From positions 1,922,001 to 1,986,000 of the forward strand of contig NZ_CP025804.1 in NCBI RefSeq assembly GCF_003352085.1: a stretch of 64,000 nt of DNA, read 5' to 3'. Shown in pieces: positions 17,331 to 28,052 of the stretch. The translations under genes and the position numbers were made by a program. Each line of letters begins with the position of its first letter. Within the stretch, counting starts at the first letter, position 1. Under the pieces are notes generated by a model. That model saw nothing but the letters and a program-made list of their open reading frames with translations. It did not search any database and was not told the origin of the DNA. Source of the stretch: Sulfitobacter sp. SK012. Its GTDB lineage: Bacteria; Pseudomonadota; Alphaproteobacteria; Rhodobacterales; Rhodobacteraceae.

Positions 17331-19145
17331 ATGGCACGTACACCCCTTTTGCAAGTTAATGATATTTCGCTGACCTTCGGGGGCGATCCGGTTTTTGATG
17401 GCATGTCGCTTGTGGTCCAACCGGGTGACCGGCTGGCGCTTGTCGGGCGCAACGGTTCTGGGAAATCGACGCTGATGAAGGTGATGGCCGGCATGGTTGA
17501 ACCTGATGGCGGCGATGTTATCGCAGGCGCTGGCGTGACAGTTGGATACATGGAACAGGATCCTGACCTGAGCGGCTTTGCGACGTTGGGCGATTTTGCG
17601 GCCCACGGGCTCGAAGCGTCGGAGATGTACCGCGTCGAGCGTGCGGGTGAGGGCCTAAAGTTTGATCCAGCGCGCCCGGTGGAAACAGCCTCTGGTGGCG
17701 AGCGGCGGCGCGCAGCCCTTGCGCGGCTTATGGCGTCAGAGCCGGAATTGATGTTGCTCGACGAGCCAACAAACCATCTGGATATCGAAGCGATTGCGTG
17801 GCTGGAAGCCGAGTTGAAAACCGCGCGCGCAGGCTTTGTGATCATCAGTCACGATAGGGCGTTTTTACGTGAGCTAACGCGCGCAACCCTTTGGATTGAC
17901 AGGGGTGAAGTGCGCCGCCAAGAGATTGGGTTTGGCGGGTTTGAGGCCTGGCGTGACCAGATGTGGGAAGAAGAAGACACCCAACGTCACAAGCTTAATC
18001 GCAAGATCAAAGCCGAAGCTCGGTGGGCCGTTGAAGGTATTTCCGCACGCCGTAAGCGCAACCAAGGCCGGGTGCGCGCCTTGCAAGATTTACGTGCTGA
18101 ACGGGCAGGCCAGATCAAACGGCAAGGTGCCGCGGCCATGGCACTTGAGGCCGGTCCAAAGTCGGGGCGCAAAGTTGCTGAGGCAATTAACATCAGCAAA
18201 GGCTACGGCGACAAAACGATTGTGCGCGATTTTTCCCTGACCATACAGCGCGGGGATCGGATTGCGCTGGTTGGCCCGAACGGTGTGGGCAAAACCACGC
18301 TGTTGAACATGCTGATTGGCCGTGAGCAGCCAGACAGTGGTGAGATCAAGCTGGGTACAAATATCGCTTTGGCATTGTTCGATCAGGCGCGTGCGCAGCT
18401 GGATGGTAACATGAGCCTTTGGGACAGCCTGACGGGCGATCCCGACATGCGTGTTTCAGGCAAGGCTGACCAGGTTTTAGTGCGCGGACAACCCAAGCAT
18501 GTTGTTGGTTACCTTAAGGAATTCCTGTTTGACGAAGGTCAGGCGCGGGCCCCTGTACGGTCGCTTTCGGGCGGCGAAAAGGCTCGTTTGCTCTTGGCCA
18601 AAATCATGGCGCGCGAAAGCAATCTGCTGGTGCTTGATGAACCGACCAACGATCTGGACGTCGAGACATTGGATCTGATGCAGGAGCTTTTGAGCACCTA
18701 TGATGGGACCGTATTGCTCGTCAGTCACGATCGCGACTTTCTGGACCGCGTGGCAGCCACGACCATTGCCATGGAAGGCGACGGGCGTGCCACGGTTTAT
18801 GCGGGCGGATGGAGTGATTACCTTGCGCAGCGTGGGCAGGATGATTTTGCTCAGAGCGTTGTTAAGAAAAAGGTTTCTGGCGCTAAGGCTGAGGCTAAGA
18901 TCACTCAGAAAACCGGCCTTAGCTTTACTGAAAAGCACCGTCTGGAGGCGCTGCCAGAAGATATTGCGCGGCTGGAAGCTGAGATCGGGAAGCTTGGCGA
19001 GCTGATGAGTGATCCCGCATTATTCACCGATCATCCGGTGAAGTTCCAGAAGGCGACAGACGCGCTTATGGACCGTCAGGCCAAGCTTGAAGCGGCCGAG
19101 GAAGAGTGGCTGGCATTGGAAGAAAAAGCAGCGTCGCAAGGCTAA
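17331..19145 (+). CDS. uup: ABC-F family ATPase (Uup-like)
   Basis: A 604-residue cytoplasmic tandem ATPase without membrane segments; ABC-F proteins act on ribosomes or, for Uup, on branched DNA intermediates. Two Walker A motifs (GRNGSGKST, GPNGVGKTT), two signature motifs (SGGERRRAAL, LSGGEKARLLL) and two Walker B motifs (LLDEPTNHLD, VLDEPTNDLD) are visible. A C-terminal coiled coil lies at about 520-604, typical of Uup. A second ABC-F gene is at 55-57 kb. Confidence 0.92.
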   Translation: MARTPLLQVNDISLTFGGDPVFDGMSLVVQPGDRLALVGRNGSGKSTLMKVMAGMVEPDGGDVIAGAGVTVGYMEQDPDLSGFATLGDFAAHGLEASEMYRVERAGEGLKFDPARPVETASGGERRRAALARLMASEPELMLLDEPTNHLDIEAIAWLEAELKTARAGFVIISHDRAFLRELTRATLWIDRGEVRRQEIGFGGFEAWRDQMWEEEDTQRHKLNRKIKAEARWAVEGISARRKRNQGRVRALQDLRAERAGQIKRQGAAAMALEAGPKSGRKVAEAINISKGYGDKTIVRDFSLTIQRGDRIALVGPNGVGKTTLLNMLIGREQPDSGEIKLGTNIALALFDQARAQLDGNMSLWDSLTGDPDMRVSGKADQVLVRGQPKHVVGYLKEFLFDEGQARAPVRSLSGGEKARLLLAKIMARESNLLVLDEPTNDLDVETLDLMQELLSTYDGTVLLVSHDRDFLDRVAATTIAMEGDGRATVYAGGWSDYLAQRGQDDFAQSVVKKKVSGAKAEAKITQKTGLSFTEKHRLEALPEDIARLEAEIGKLGELMSDPALFTDHPVKFQKATDALMDRQAKLEAAEEEWLALEEKAASQG

Positions 19146-19154
19146 TTGCCGCGA

Positions 19155-19205
19155 TGCACAGCCTGTGCACCGAGCGTGTACAACATGTGCACCGCTACAG
19201 TGCAC
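19155..19205. repeat. Cluster of GTGCAC palindromes between convergent genes
   Basis: Three GTGCAC hexamers (19165-19170, 19187-19192, 19200-19205), a related TGTACA at 19177-19182 and a TGCACA at 19155-19160 lie between the ABC-F gene and the convergent SDR gene. They could pair with each other as a bidirectional terminator or act as protein sites. No T-run follows. Confidence 0.45.
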
Positions 19206-19214
19206 AAGTTTGTT

Positions 19215-19970
19215 TCACCGCATCCGCAGCGCGCCATCCAACCGGATCACTTCGCCATTAAGATATCCCATTTCGATGATGAACGCGGCCAAGCGCCCGT
19301 ATTCAGACGGATCGCCCAGCCGCGCGGGGTTCGGCACGTCAGCGGCGAGGGCTGCTTGGATGTCATCGGGTAGGCCCGCCAGCATCGGCGTCTTGAAAAT
19401 GCCCGGTGCGATGGTCATCACACGAATGCCGCTGCTGGCTAGATCACGGGCCATGGGCAGGGTCATTCCGACAATGCCACCTTTGGACGCGGCGTAGGCG
19501 GCCTGACCTTTTTGCCCATCATAGGCGGCGACGGAGGCGGTGTTGATGATGACCCCGCGCGCGCCATCCTCGTCAGGCGTGTTTTGCGCCATGGCGGCGG
19601 CGGCAAGGCGGCCAACGTTGAAACTGCCCACGAGATTGATATCTATGGTTCGCTGGAAAGCATCGAGGGGATGGGGGCCATCGCGGCCTACCGTTTTGAT
19701 CCCCAAGGCTATTCCGGCGCAATTTACCGTGGCGGTGATGTGACCCATTTTGGAGAGCGCAAATTCAATGGCCACCTGCACAGACGTTTCGCTGGTGACA
19801 TCTGTTTCAACAAAATGCCCGCCAATCTCATCTGCGACTTGTGGCCCTCGCGTGGCATCGCGGTCGAGCAGGGTAACTTGCGCGCCTTGTGCCGCAAAAT
19901 GGCGGGCGGTTGCCTCGCCCAAGCCTGATGCGCCGCCGGTGATGATGGCTGTTGTGGTGGCAAGTTGCAT
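19215..19970 (-). CDS. Short-chain dehydrogenase, 3-hydroxyacyl-CoA dehydrogenase type-2-like
   Basis: A 251-residue SDR oxidoreductase. It has the cofactor motif TGGASGLGEATARHF near residue 10, Asp in LLDRDA suggesting NAD(H), NCAGIALG near 90, and the catalytic Ser and Tyr-x-x-x-Lys in NTASVAAYDGQKGQAAYAASK (quoted in part). Closest in pattern to the HSD10/type-2 3-hydroxyacyl-CoA dehydrogenases. The ATG at 19968-19970 has AGGGGA 6 nt upstream. It follows the GNAT gene by 37 nt. Confidence 0.85.
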   Translation of the reverse strand: MQLATTTAIITGGASGLGEATARHFAAQGAQVTLLDRDATRGPQVADEIGGHFVETDVTSETSVQVAIEFALSKMGHITATVNCAGIALGIKTVGRDGPHPLDAFQRTIDINLVGSFNVGRLAAAAMAQNTPDEDGARGVIINTASVAAYDGQKGQAAYAASKGGIVGMTLPMARDLASSGIRVMTIAPGIFKTPMLAGLPDDIQAALAADVPNPARLGDPSEYGRLAAFIIEMGYLNGEVIRLDGALRMR

Positions 19971-20007
19971 GAAATCCCCTTTCCGATTTGAACAGGCGTT
20001 CATTTCA

Positions 20008-20838
20008 TCATGTGCCTGCCTTGCGCGCAAGAGGGTGCCAGCGCAGCCATGTGCCGCCCATCAGCTGAGGGCGTGCTCCGGCCCGCAACTTAAATCGGGT
20101 GTGGCTTGGGGTGCTGTCATTGAGTAGCCCAAGATCCAGCGAGGTGCTTCCGCGCACTGCCAGCCAACATGACGCCGTCCAAAGCAGCAGATTATGGGCG
20201 TGATGCGCGCGTCCTTGTTGGGTGCTGTGACCGATATGATAGGTTGCGCGGTGGCCGTGACGCAAAAACAGCATATGCGCGACCTTGGTGCCGTTGAGTG
20301 ATGCGGTGAATAGACGGGTTTGATCTGGGGCGGTGCTAGCAAAAGCTGCTGTTAGGGGGGCGGGCCAATTGGCATAGCCGCGTTTTCGGGCCTGATCCTC
20401 GTTCAGACTCAAAAGGATGTGGTCGGGTTTAAGAGAGGCGGAGGTTACGCGCAGCAACGACGCCTCGGCGCGACATAGTTGGTTGCGCCATTTTTGATGC
20501 AAGGCGGCGCGGCGGACCGTATCACTTTGTTGTAAATCGATAATCGCGGTGCTGATCCCTTTGCGTAGACGCAGCGCCCGCATGTGCCCCAAGGGCCGCT
20601 CAGGCGACAAAATGAGCGGGATCCGGGACAGTCCGACATCCTTAAGTTGGGCAAGTAGATCTGGGGGCGGATCGGCACGCGGCAGCATCGCAACAGGGAT
20701 ACCAGCGAGTTTGCGGTGCAGCAGAATCAAGCCACCAGGCAAAGTGACAGGGGCCTGCCCGCACAGGCTGAGGGCCGCGGCAAAGCTTGGGTCTTGGTGA
20801 AGGGCATGGCCCGGCGTGGCCGGTGTGGCATCAAACAT
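20008..20838 (-). CDS. GNAT/FemAB-like acetyltransferase
   Basis: 276 residues. The C-terminal half (about 150-240) resembles the acetyltransferase-6/FemAB group: HMLFLRHGHRATYHIGHSTQQGR followed by an LDLGLLND end strand (quoted in parts). The N-terminal half is a divergent GNAT-like fold with LRKGISTAIIDLQQ. Substrate unknown. It sits between tyrS and the SDR gene on the minus strand. Confidence 0.7.
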   Translation of the reverse strand: MFDATPATPGHALHQDPSFAAALSLCGQAPVTLPGGLILLHRKLAGIPVAMLPRADPPPDLLAQLKDVGLSRIPLILSPERPLGHMRALRLRKGISTAIIDLQQSDTVRRAALHQKWRNQLCRAEASLLRVTSASLKPDHILLSLNEDQARKRGYANWPAPLTAAFASTAPDQTRLFTASLNGTKVAHMLFLRHGHRATYHIGHSTQQGRAHHAHNLLLWTASCWLAVRGSTSLDLGLLNDSTPSHTRFKLRAGARPQLMGGTWLRWHPLARKAGT

Positions 20839-20863
20839 AGCTCATTTGATGCCAAGCGTGGTA

Positions 20864-20894
20864 AACGCCACGTTAACCGGTCCGGCGTGGCGTT
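20864..20894. terminator. Inverted repeat at the end of tyrS
   Basis: A perfect 9-bp stem AACGCCACG / CGTGGCGTT with a 13-nt loop, overlapping the tyrS stop codon. Position fits termination of the minus-strand tyrS message, though only a short A/T stretch follows. Confidence 0.5.
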
Positions 20895-22143
20895 AGCCCA
20901 GTTGGACCAGCGCGTGCCGTTTTTTGCCTGCGCTGAGCTTGATCGGCGATGACAACGCCTGTGCATCAAGCATCATGCCCGCATTTGTCAGCGGCTGGTC
21001 ATCGATGCGTGCCCCATTTTCTGAAATCAGGCGCTTGGCTTCCTTGCCGGAGCCCGCGAGGCCGGATTTAACGATCAACTGCACAATGGAGATACCGTCC
21101 CCCACATCCTCAGCGCTGAGGGTCAGAGTGGGCAGGTCATCGCCAACGCCGCCGCGCTCGAACACTTCGCGAGACGTGGCTTCGGCCGCAGTGGCCGCGT
21201 CGGCACCATGCAGCAAACCAGTGACCTCATTAGCAAGGCGAATTTTGGCCTCGTTAATTTCGGATCCGGCAAGGGCACCAAGGCGGTCGCATTCATCGAC
21301 AGGCATTTCTGTATAAAGCTTGAGGAAGCGGCCCACATCGGCGTCCGTCGTGTTGCGCCAGAACTGCCAGAATTCGTAAGGCGACAGCATGTCAGGGTTC
21401 AGCCAGATAGCGCCGGCCTGCGATTTGCCCATTTTCTTGCCGTCAGAGGTGGTCAGCAAGGGCGATGTCAGGCCGTAAACTTCGCCCTCAATCACGCGCC
21501 GTGTTAGGTCGATACCGTTGACTATGTTGCCCCATTGATCGCTGCCACCCATTTGCAGTACACAGCCGTAGCGGCGATGAAGTTCCATGAAATCATAAGC
21601 TTGCAGGATCATGTAGTTGAATTCAAGGAATGACAGAGACTGCTCGCGATCAAGGCGCGATTTAACGCTCTCGAAGGATAGCATCCGGTTGATTGAAAAA
21701 TGCCGCCCGATGTCGCGCAGGAAATCGAGGTAGTTCAACCCATCGAGCCATTCTGCGTTGTTGATCATCAGCGCATCGGATGGCCCGTCGCCGTAAGTGA
21801 GGTAGGCCGAGAACACTTTTTTGATGCCAGCGATATTATCGTCGATCTGGTCCGGGCCCAGCAGGGGGCGTTCATCCGCGCGAAACGAGGGATCGCCAAC
21901 CTTGGTCGTGCCGCCGCCCATCAAAGTGATGGGCTTGCCGCCGGTTTTTTGCAACCAACGCAGCATCATGATCTGAATGAGTGAGCCCACATGCAGCGAT
22001 TTCGCGGTGGCGTCAAAGCCGATATAGCCAGGTTGTGCACCTTTGAGCAGAGCTTCGTCGAGCCCCTGAAAATCGGTGCAATCAGCCAGAAAGCCGCGCT
22101 GCTGCATCACAGCAATGAAATCCGATTTGGGATGGTATGTCAT
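20893..22143 (-). CDS. tyrS: Tyrosyl-tRNA synthetase
   Basis: Class I synthetase charging tRNA-Tyr. The 416-residue enzyme has the HIGH-type motif HVGS in [13 protein letters not shown] near residue 50, the Tyr-binding region [11 protein letters not shown], the KMSKS-type motif [13 protein letters not shown], and a C-terminal S4 RNA-binding domain from about 345. It is divergent from anmK over about 78 nt. Confidence 0.97.
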   Translation of the reverse strand: MTYHPKSDFIAVMQQRGFLADCTDFQGLDEALLKGAQPGYIGFDATAKSLHVGSLIQIMMLRWLQKTGGKPITLMGGGTTKVGDPSFRADERPLLGPDQIDDNIAGIKKVFSAYLTYGDGPSDALMINNAEWLDGLNYLDFLRDIGRHFSINRMLSFESVKSRLDREQSLSFLEFNYMILQAYDFMELHRRYGCVLQMGGSDQWGNIVNGIDLTRRVIEGEVYGLTSPLLTTSDGKKMGKSQAGAIWLNPDMLSPYEFWQFWRNTTDADVGRFLKLYTEMPVDECDRLGALAGSEINEAKIRLANEVTGLLHGADAATAAEATSREVFERGGVGDDLPTLTLSAEDVGDGISIVQLIVKSGLAGSGKEAKRLISENGARIDDQPLTNAGMMLDAQALSSPIKLSAGKKRHALVQLG

Positions 22144-22220
22144 GGCGCTTGCTCTCGGCTGGGAATGCGTTGCACTCTATAGGCGGTGCGCAGTCAAAGG
22201 AAAAGGCCCTGAACAAGAGC

Positions 22221-23336
22221 ATGGAAAATGGGGCAGGCGGGATATTGAGCAAAACGGGTGTTGTGGCTGCGTTAGGGGTGATGTCTGGCACGTCGCTTGA
22301 TGGTGTAGATGCTGCGATGCTGTATACCGATGGGCACGAGATTTCGCGCTTTGGCGCGGTGGCGTATCGCTCGTATTCAGCGACAGAGCGGGCGGTGGTC
22401 GCGGCGGGCTTGGGGAAATGGTCCGGGCCAGAGGTTCTGGCCGCGACGCAGGTGATTGAGCACGCGCATCTGGAGGTGCTGAAACCTTTTGAGGGCGCTG
22501 AGCTGATTGGATTTCATGGCCAGACGCTGGCCCATGCGCCGCGCATCCATGGCACGTTGCAGGTGGGCGATGGCGCGATGCTGGCCGCGGCGTTGGATAC
22601 GCCGGTTGTTTGGGATTTCCGCAGCGCGGACGTGGCAATGGGCGGCGAGGGTGCGCCGTTAGCACCGTTTTTCCACTTTGCTTGCGCGCGCCATATCGGT
22701 GCCGAGGGGCCGGTGGTATTTTTGAACCTTGGTGGTGTGGGCAATTTGACGTGGGTCAATCCGCAGGCGGATGCCCCCGAGACTGAGGGGGCGTTGCTGG
22801 CGTTTGACACAGGCCCTGCGAACGCGCCTTTGAATGATCTGTTGCAAGCTCGGTTGGGTATTCCCTTTGACGAGGGCGGAAAAATTGCGGCCAAGGGAGA
22901 AGTCGAACACGGCGCGTTGGAGTTGTTTTTGGCAGAGCCGTATTTTGCACGTATTCCGCCCAAATCATTGGATCGAAACGATTTTGCTGAAATGGTGGCT
23001 CTGGTCAGCGAGTTATCGGACGCCGATGCCGCCGCGACCCTGACGGCGATGTGTGCCGCTGGCGTGGCCGAAGCGATGCAGCATTGCCCGACGCCGCCAT
23101 CTCGCGTGCTGGTGACGGGCGGCGGGCGGCATAACCCTGTGTTGATGCAGATGCTGAGCGTGAGCCTTGATTGCCCCGTGGCTCCGGTTGAGGACGTGGG
23201 ACTTAATGGTGATATGCTCGAAGCACAGGCCTTTGCCTATCTGGCTGTGCGCGTGGCACGGGGGTTGCCGACGTCATGCCCTGGCACGACGGGCGTGCGG
23301 GCCGCTGTGGGTGGCGGAACACTCAGCCGTCCGTAA
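22221..23336 (+). CDS. anmK: Anhydro-N-acetylmuramic acid kinase
   Basis: Opens and phosphorylates anhydroMurNAc to MurNAc-6-phosphate in peptidoglycan recycling, downstream of NagZ. About 371 residues with the hallmark ATP-site motif [14 protein letters not shown] near the start, GFHGQTLAH, and a C-terminal [12 protein letters not shown]. The ATG at 22221 is preferred; frames further upstream overlap tyrS and are unlike the family. Confidence 0.94.
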   Translation: MENGAGGILSKTGVVAALGVMSGTSLDGVDAAMLYTDGHEISRFGAVAYRSYSATERAVVAAGLGKWSGPEVLAATQVIEHAHLEVLKPFEGAELIGFHGQTLAHAPRIHGTLQVGDGAMLAAALDTPVVWDFRSADVAMGGEGAPLAPFFHFACARHIGAEGPVVFLNLGGVGNLTWVNPQADAPETEGALLAFDTGPANAPLNDLLQARLGIPFDEGGKIAAKGEVEHGALELFLAEPYFARIPPKSLDRNDFAEMVALVSELSDADAAATLTAMCAAGVAEAMQHCPTPPSRVLVTGGGRHNPVLMQMLSVSLDCPVAPVEDVGLNGDMLEAQAFAYLAVRVARGLPTSCPGTTGVRAAVGGGTLSRP

Positions 23337-23640
23337 TTCCTCGAACAGAGTGCGCGGGTAGACGCAGCATAGCCCGGTGCCAAGGTCTTGATGTGTTCAG
23401 CTGCATCCCCGTACCGCGCGGGCAACTGGTGTAACGGCACCAGCGAAATTGCGTGAAGCGCTGCATGGTCAGCATGTTCCATGCGATAGAGCGCACAACA
23501 CGGTTGGTCAGCGGTGCACGGGTATTTTCCAGGATGTTTGCGGCAGGCGGGCAGTAGCCATGCTCGGCTAGTGAATACGGCCGCAAGAAGGGCCGGCCAA
23601 TCAGCGCAGGCTCAGATGCAACAATTCAAAGGATGCTGGC
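23323..23640 (-). pseudogene. Probable frameshifted gene remnant
   Basis: Two protein-like segments sit in different minus-strand frames. The upstream one (about 23455-23590) reads on to RAPLTNRVVRSIAWNML; the downstream one (about 23340-23480) continues ADHAALHAISLVPLHQLP and AEHIKTLAPGYAASTRAL. A single shift near 23470 would join them. I do not recognise the family. The block lies between convergent anmK and the NYN gene; no other gene is seen in this roughly 310-nt gap. Coding nature is inferred from composition only. Confidence 0.35.
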
Positions 23641-23646
23641 GCCGTA

Positions 23647-24360
23647 CTAGGTCTTGAGGCGAACCAAGGGACGGTTGCCATCGTTGGCAAACTTCAGTTT
23701 TGGTAACGCTTTGATTAACCCGCTCAGTTTTGCAAAACCGTAGCTGCGGGTGTCAAAGTCGGGGTGTGCTGCCATCAGATTCTTACCCACTGGGCCAGAT
23801 GATACCCATTCGTCCTCTGTCTCACACCGCGCGATTGCATTACAGATCAGTTGATAGGCATGGTTCATATCGGCCTTGGGCTTAGCAGCGGTGTCGTTAC
23901 TGTCGTTGCTTTCGTTTTCGTCCTTGAGATTTTCCACGAGAATGAACCGATTATAGACGTTACGCAGGGCAGGGTTGGTCTTTTCCTCACCAATGCCTAT
24001 CACGGTCAATCCGTCCTCACGTAACCGGTTCACAAGTGCTGTGAAATCGCTGTCGGAGGACACTATGACGAAGGCGTCAAACTTGCCCGAATGCAGGATG
24101 TCCATTGCGTGTATGACGAGGCCGATGTCGGTTGCGTTCTTTCCTCGTGAATTTGCTGTTTCCTGATGCGCGACAAGGCCGAGAGTATGGATCGGTTCAC
24201 GCCAACTTTTCAGGTGCTCGTTCGACCAGTCGCCATAGACGCGCCGCAGAGCCGGCTCTCCAATGGAAGCGATTTCGTTCATAATCTTGGCCGCATGCCG
24301 GGCTGGTACATTGTCTGCGTCAATCAGAACGGCAAGCAATGGGCGGTCATGGTTTGGCAT
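23647..24360 (-). CDS. NYN-domain putative ribonuclease with C-terminal LOTUS (OST-HTH) domain
   Basis: A 237-residue protein. The NYN (LabA/DUF88, PIN-like) domain spans about 1-145, with acidic metal-site residues in AVLIDADNV, Asp in NATDIGLVIHAMD and VIVSSDSDF. An Asn/Asp/Lys linker leads to a winged LOTUS/OST-HTH domain at about 165-237 (GKNLMAAHPDFDTRSYGFAK, then LIKALPKL). NYN enzymes cut RNA and LOTUS domains bind RNA, so an RNA-degrading role is inferred. The ATG at 24358-24360 has AAGGA 7 nt upstream and is favoured over one 7 codons earlier. Confidence 0.88.
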   Translation of the reverse strand: MPNHDRPLLAVLIDADNVPARHAAKIMNEIASIGEPALRRVYGDWSNEHLKSWREPIHTLGLVAHQETANSRGKNATDIGLVIHAMDILHSGKFDAFVIVSSDSDFTALVNRLREDGLTVIGIGEEKTNPALRNVYNRFILVENLKDENESNDSNDTAAKPKADMNHAYQLICNAIARCETEDEWVSSGPVGKNLMAAHPDFDTRSYGFAKLSGLIKALPKLKFANDGNRPLVRLKT

Positions 24361-24812
24361 AATGGTGTCCTTATTCGGCATTCCCAAAATTGAATGCCTT
24401 TTTTCATGTTGGCGCTGCTTTGTGGCTTGATCAATCCTCATGCGAAGAATTCACGGAGATCTGGGATCTAAACGGCACTGAAGCCAAAGTGTTTCTCAAA
24501 GCCCTTGCTTGTCGCTTAGGTAGTTTGAAGTCTTACTAGGAATGTGCGCGAAAGGTCATGGGGTACGTTGTGAACGTATGGCGACCCGCGTCGTCTCTTG
24601 TTTGGCGGGAAGCTGTTGACCCAAATGCGGCCGCCGCCAATCACGTTGAGATAGAGCGATCCGCGGTCCGAATACCGTCCACCCTCAGCTTTACGATCCC
24701 GTGCGCCGTCAATTTCGTCATGTTTCTACCCCTCATTTTACCCGGCGCTCAAGAGCTGAGCCGTGGATAGAAGGATTCCATAAAAAGAAGGTTAATGTGG
24801 GGTCGTTTTAAC
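24361..24812. other. Gene-poor gap with integrase scar
   Basis: About 450 nt between the NYN gene and the cupin gene with no intact coding sequence. The only recognisable content is the integrase N-terminal remnant described separately. The promoter of the NYN gene should lie at its left end. Confidence 0.5.
24540..24721 (-). pseudogene. Phage-type integrase remnant (N-terminal DUF4102-like piece)
   Basis: The minus strand begins ATG ... MTKLTAHGIVKL, then after a frameshift near 24683 continues AEGGRYSDRGSLYLNV and GGGRIWVNSF. Together these match the start of P4-type tyrosine integrases (KLTA..VK, then GRYSDGGGLYLxV, then GxxWV). The rest of the gene, including the catalytic domain, is absent. 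It marks an old mobile-element insertion. No tRNA gene is beside it. Confidence 0.6.
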
Positions 24813-25225
24813 TTATCTGGGGATGCCCCAACCGGGGGGCGCGAGGGTGAAACCCTCAAAGGAAAACCCCGGTGAAACGGTACAGCTGACGAGGGTGAAA
24901 TCGCCGGTGCTGCGCGCAGATTGCCAGTGGTTTTCCGGCACGATGATTTGTGGTGCGCCGTTGCTCAGGTCAGGTGTCAGCAGATGGTCTTTGGCGGGGC
25001 CTGCGTCAGATGCGCTGAGCGACAGGATCAGCGGCGCACCAGAATGGTAGAGCCAGATTTCGGTGGCGTCGACGCGGTGCCAATGGCTGTGCTCGCCCGC
25101 CTGCAGCAGAAAGTAGATGCAGGTGCCGGTGGGGCGTCCGTCATTTTCTGCGACCCAAGTTTGGCGGTAATGGCCGCCCTCTGGATGCGGCGCGAGGTTT
25201 AGATGCGCGATGATTTGATCGGCGG

Positions 25226-25229
<4 letters not shown>
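24813..25229 (-). CDS. Cupin-like DUF985 protein
   Basis: 138-residue single-domain beta-barrel of the DUF985 (cupin_5) family: early LNLAPHPEGGHYRQTW, core EHSHWHRVDATEIWLYHSG with the His cluster, and C-terminal CTVSPGFSFEGF. Function of the family is uncertain (sugar-epimerase-like fold). Its ATG overlaps the stop of the upstream GNAT gene (ATGA), so it is the last gene of an eno-GNAT-cupin unit. Confidence 0.88.
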
Positions 25230-27042
<1,813 letters not shown>

Positions 27043-27945
27043 TTAGCGCGGCACACCCGGCTTGGAAAGGCTCGCGGCGGATGGAGCGCGGTTTTTGCGT
27101 TCGCGAAAGACCGTATAGATGCCAGATGCCACGATAATCGCGGCCCCAATAAGGGTTGGCATGTCAGGGGATTCGCTAAAGACGGTGATGCCGATGATCA
27201 GGGCAAAGATCATACGTGTGTAGCGGAATGGCGTGACGAAACTGACTTCGCCGACGCGCATCGCGGCAACAATGGCGTAGTAGGCGAATACCCCAATGCT
27301 GATTGTGGCCGCAAAAATAAGCGCAATTCGCGGCGACAACGCGACAGGTGGCGTGCCCGAAAAGATCATCAGAAAGACGCCGGCAGGGATGACTGCAAGA
27401 AAACCAAGATAGCTGAGTTGCATGGTTGTCACCTGAACGGAGGCTTTGCGCGTCGCGATATCGCGGATTGCCAAGCCTAAAACGCCGCCGACCGCAAACA
27501 GCGAAAGCGGGGAAAAGCCTTCCATACCGGGGCGCACAATGAGCAACACGCCAAAAAATCCGACAAAGATCGCAGACCAGCGTCGCCAGCCAACGGGCTC
27601 AGACAGGAATAGGGCTGCACCCAGCGTCACGACCAGCGGTGTGGCCTGCAAAATAGCGGACGCAGATGACAAGGGTGTCACCACAATTGCAGTGACAAAA
27701 CATACGGTGCCAAAAATCTCGCCTGCGGCCCGGATCAAAATTGGCGGGGCAAGCATGGCAGGTTCAGCCAGTCGTTGGCCCTGAAACCGAACGATTGTGC
27801 CAAAAACCAATGCGCCGCCGACGCCGAGCATTGCAAGGATTTGGCCGACGGGCAGGGCCCCGGCCATGAACTTGATCAGCATGTCCTCGATCGCAAAGCC
27901 AAACATGGCCATGACCATCAAAGCTGCGCCACGCAGGTTATCCAT
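27043..27945 (-). CDS. DMT-superfamily (EamA) transporter
   Basis: About 300 residues with roughly ten hydrophobic helices and two EamA repeats, beginning MDNLRGAALMVMAMFGFAIE. Probably exports or imports small metabolites across the inner membrane; substrate unknown. The ATG at 27943-27945 is used; the frame is open further upstream but without hydrophobic character. It lies 39 nt after eno's start on the same strand and is divergent from the AbrB-type gene. Confidence 0.88.
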   Translation of the reverse strand: MDNLRGAALMVMAMFGFAIEDMLIKFMAGALPVGQILAMLGVGGALVFGTIVRFQGQRLAEPAMLAPPILIRAAGEIFGTVCFVTAIVVTPLSSASAILQATPLVVTLGAALFLSEPVGWRRWSAIFVGFFGVLLIVRPGMEGFSPLSLFAVGGVLGLAIRDIATRKASVQVTTMQLSYLGFLAVIPAGVFLMIFSGTPPVALSPRIALIFAATISIGVFAYYAIVAAMRVGEVSFVTPFRYTRMIFALIIGITVFSESPDMPTLIGAAIIVASGIYTVFRERKNRAPSAASLSKPGVPR

Positions 27946-28052
27946 TGGGTGCCTTTCTGGGGTCGGATTTTGAGCGTGATGCGCCTTTACTCTGGCAGGT
28001 TCAAGGTGTTGCGGACTGGTGAGCACGGCCTTGGAGTGGTAGGTCGACCCCC

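Noticed and set aside
16757..17845. A 362-codon minus-strand frame over olsB and the start of the ABC-F gene
   Set aside because: Antisense to two well-supported genes and spans their boundary; Ser/Pro/Arg-rich shadow composition.
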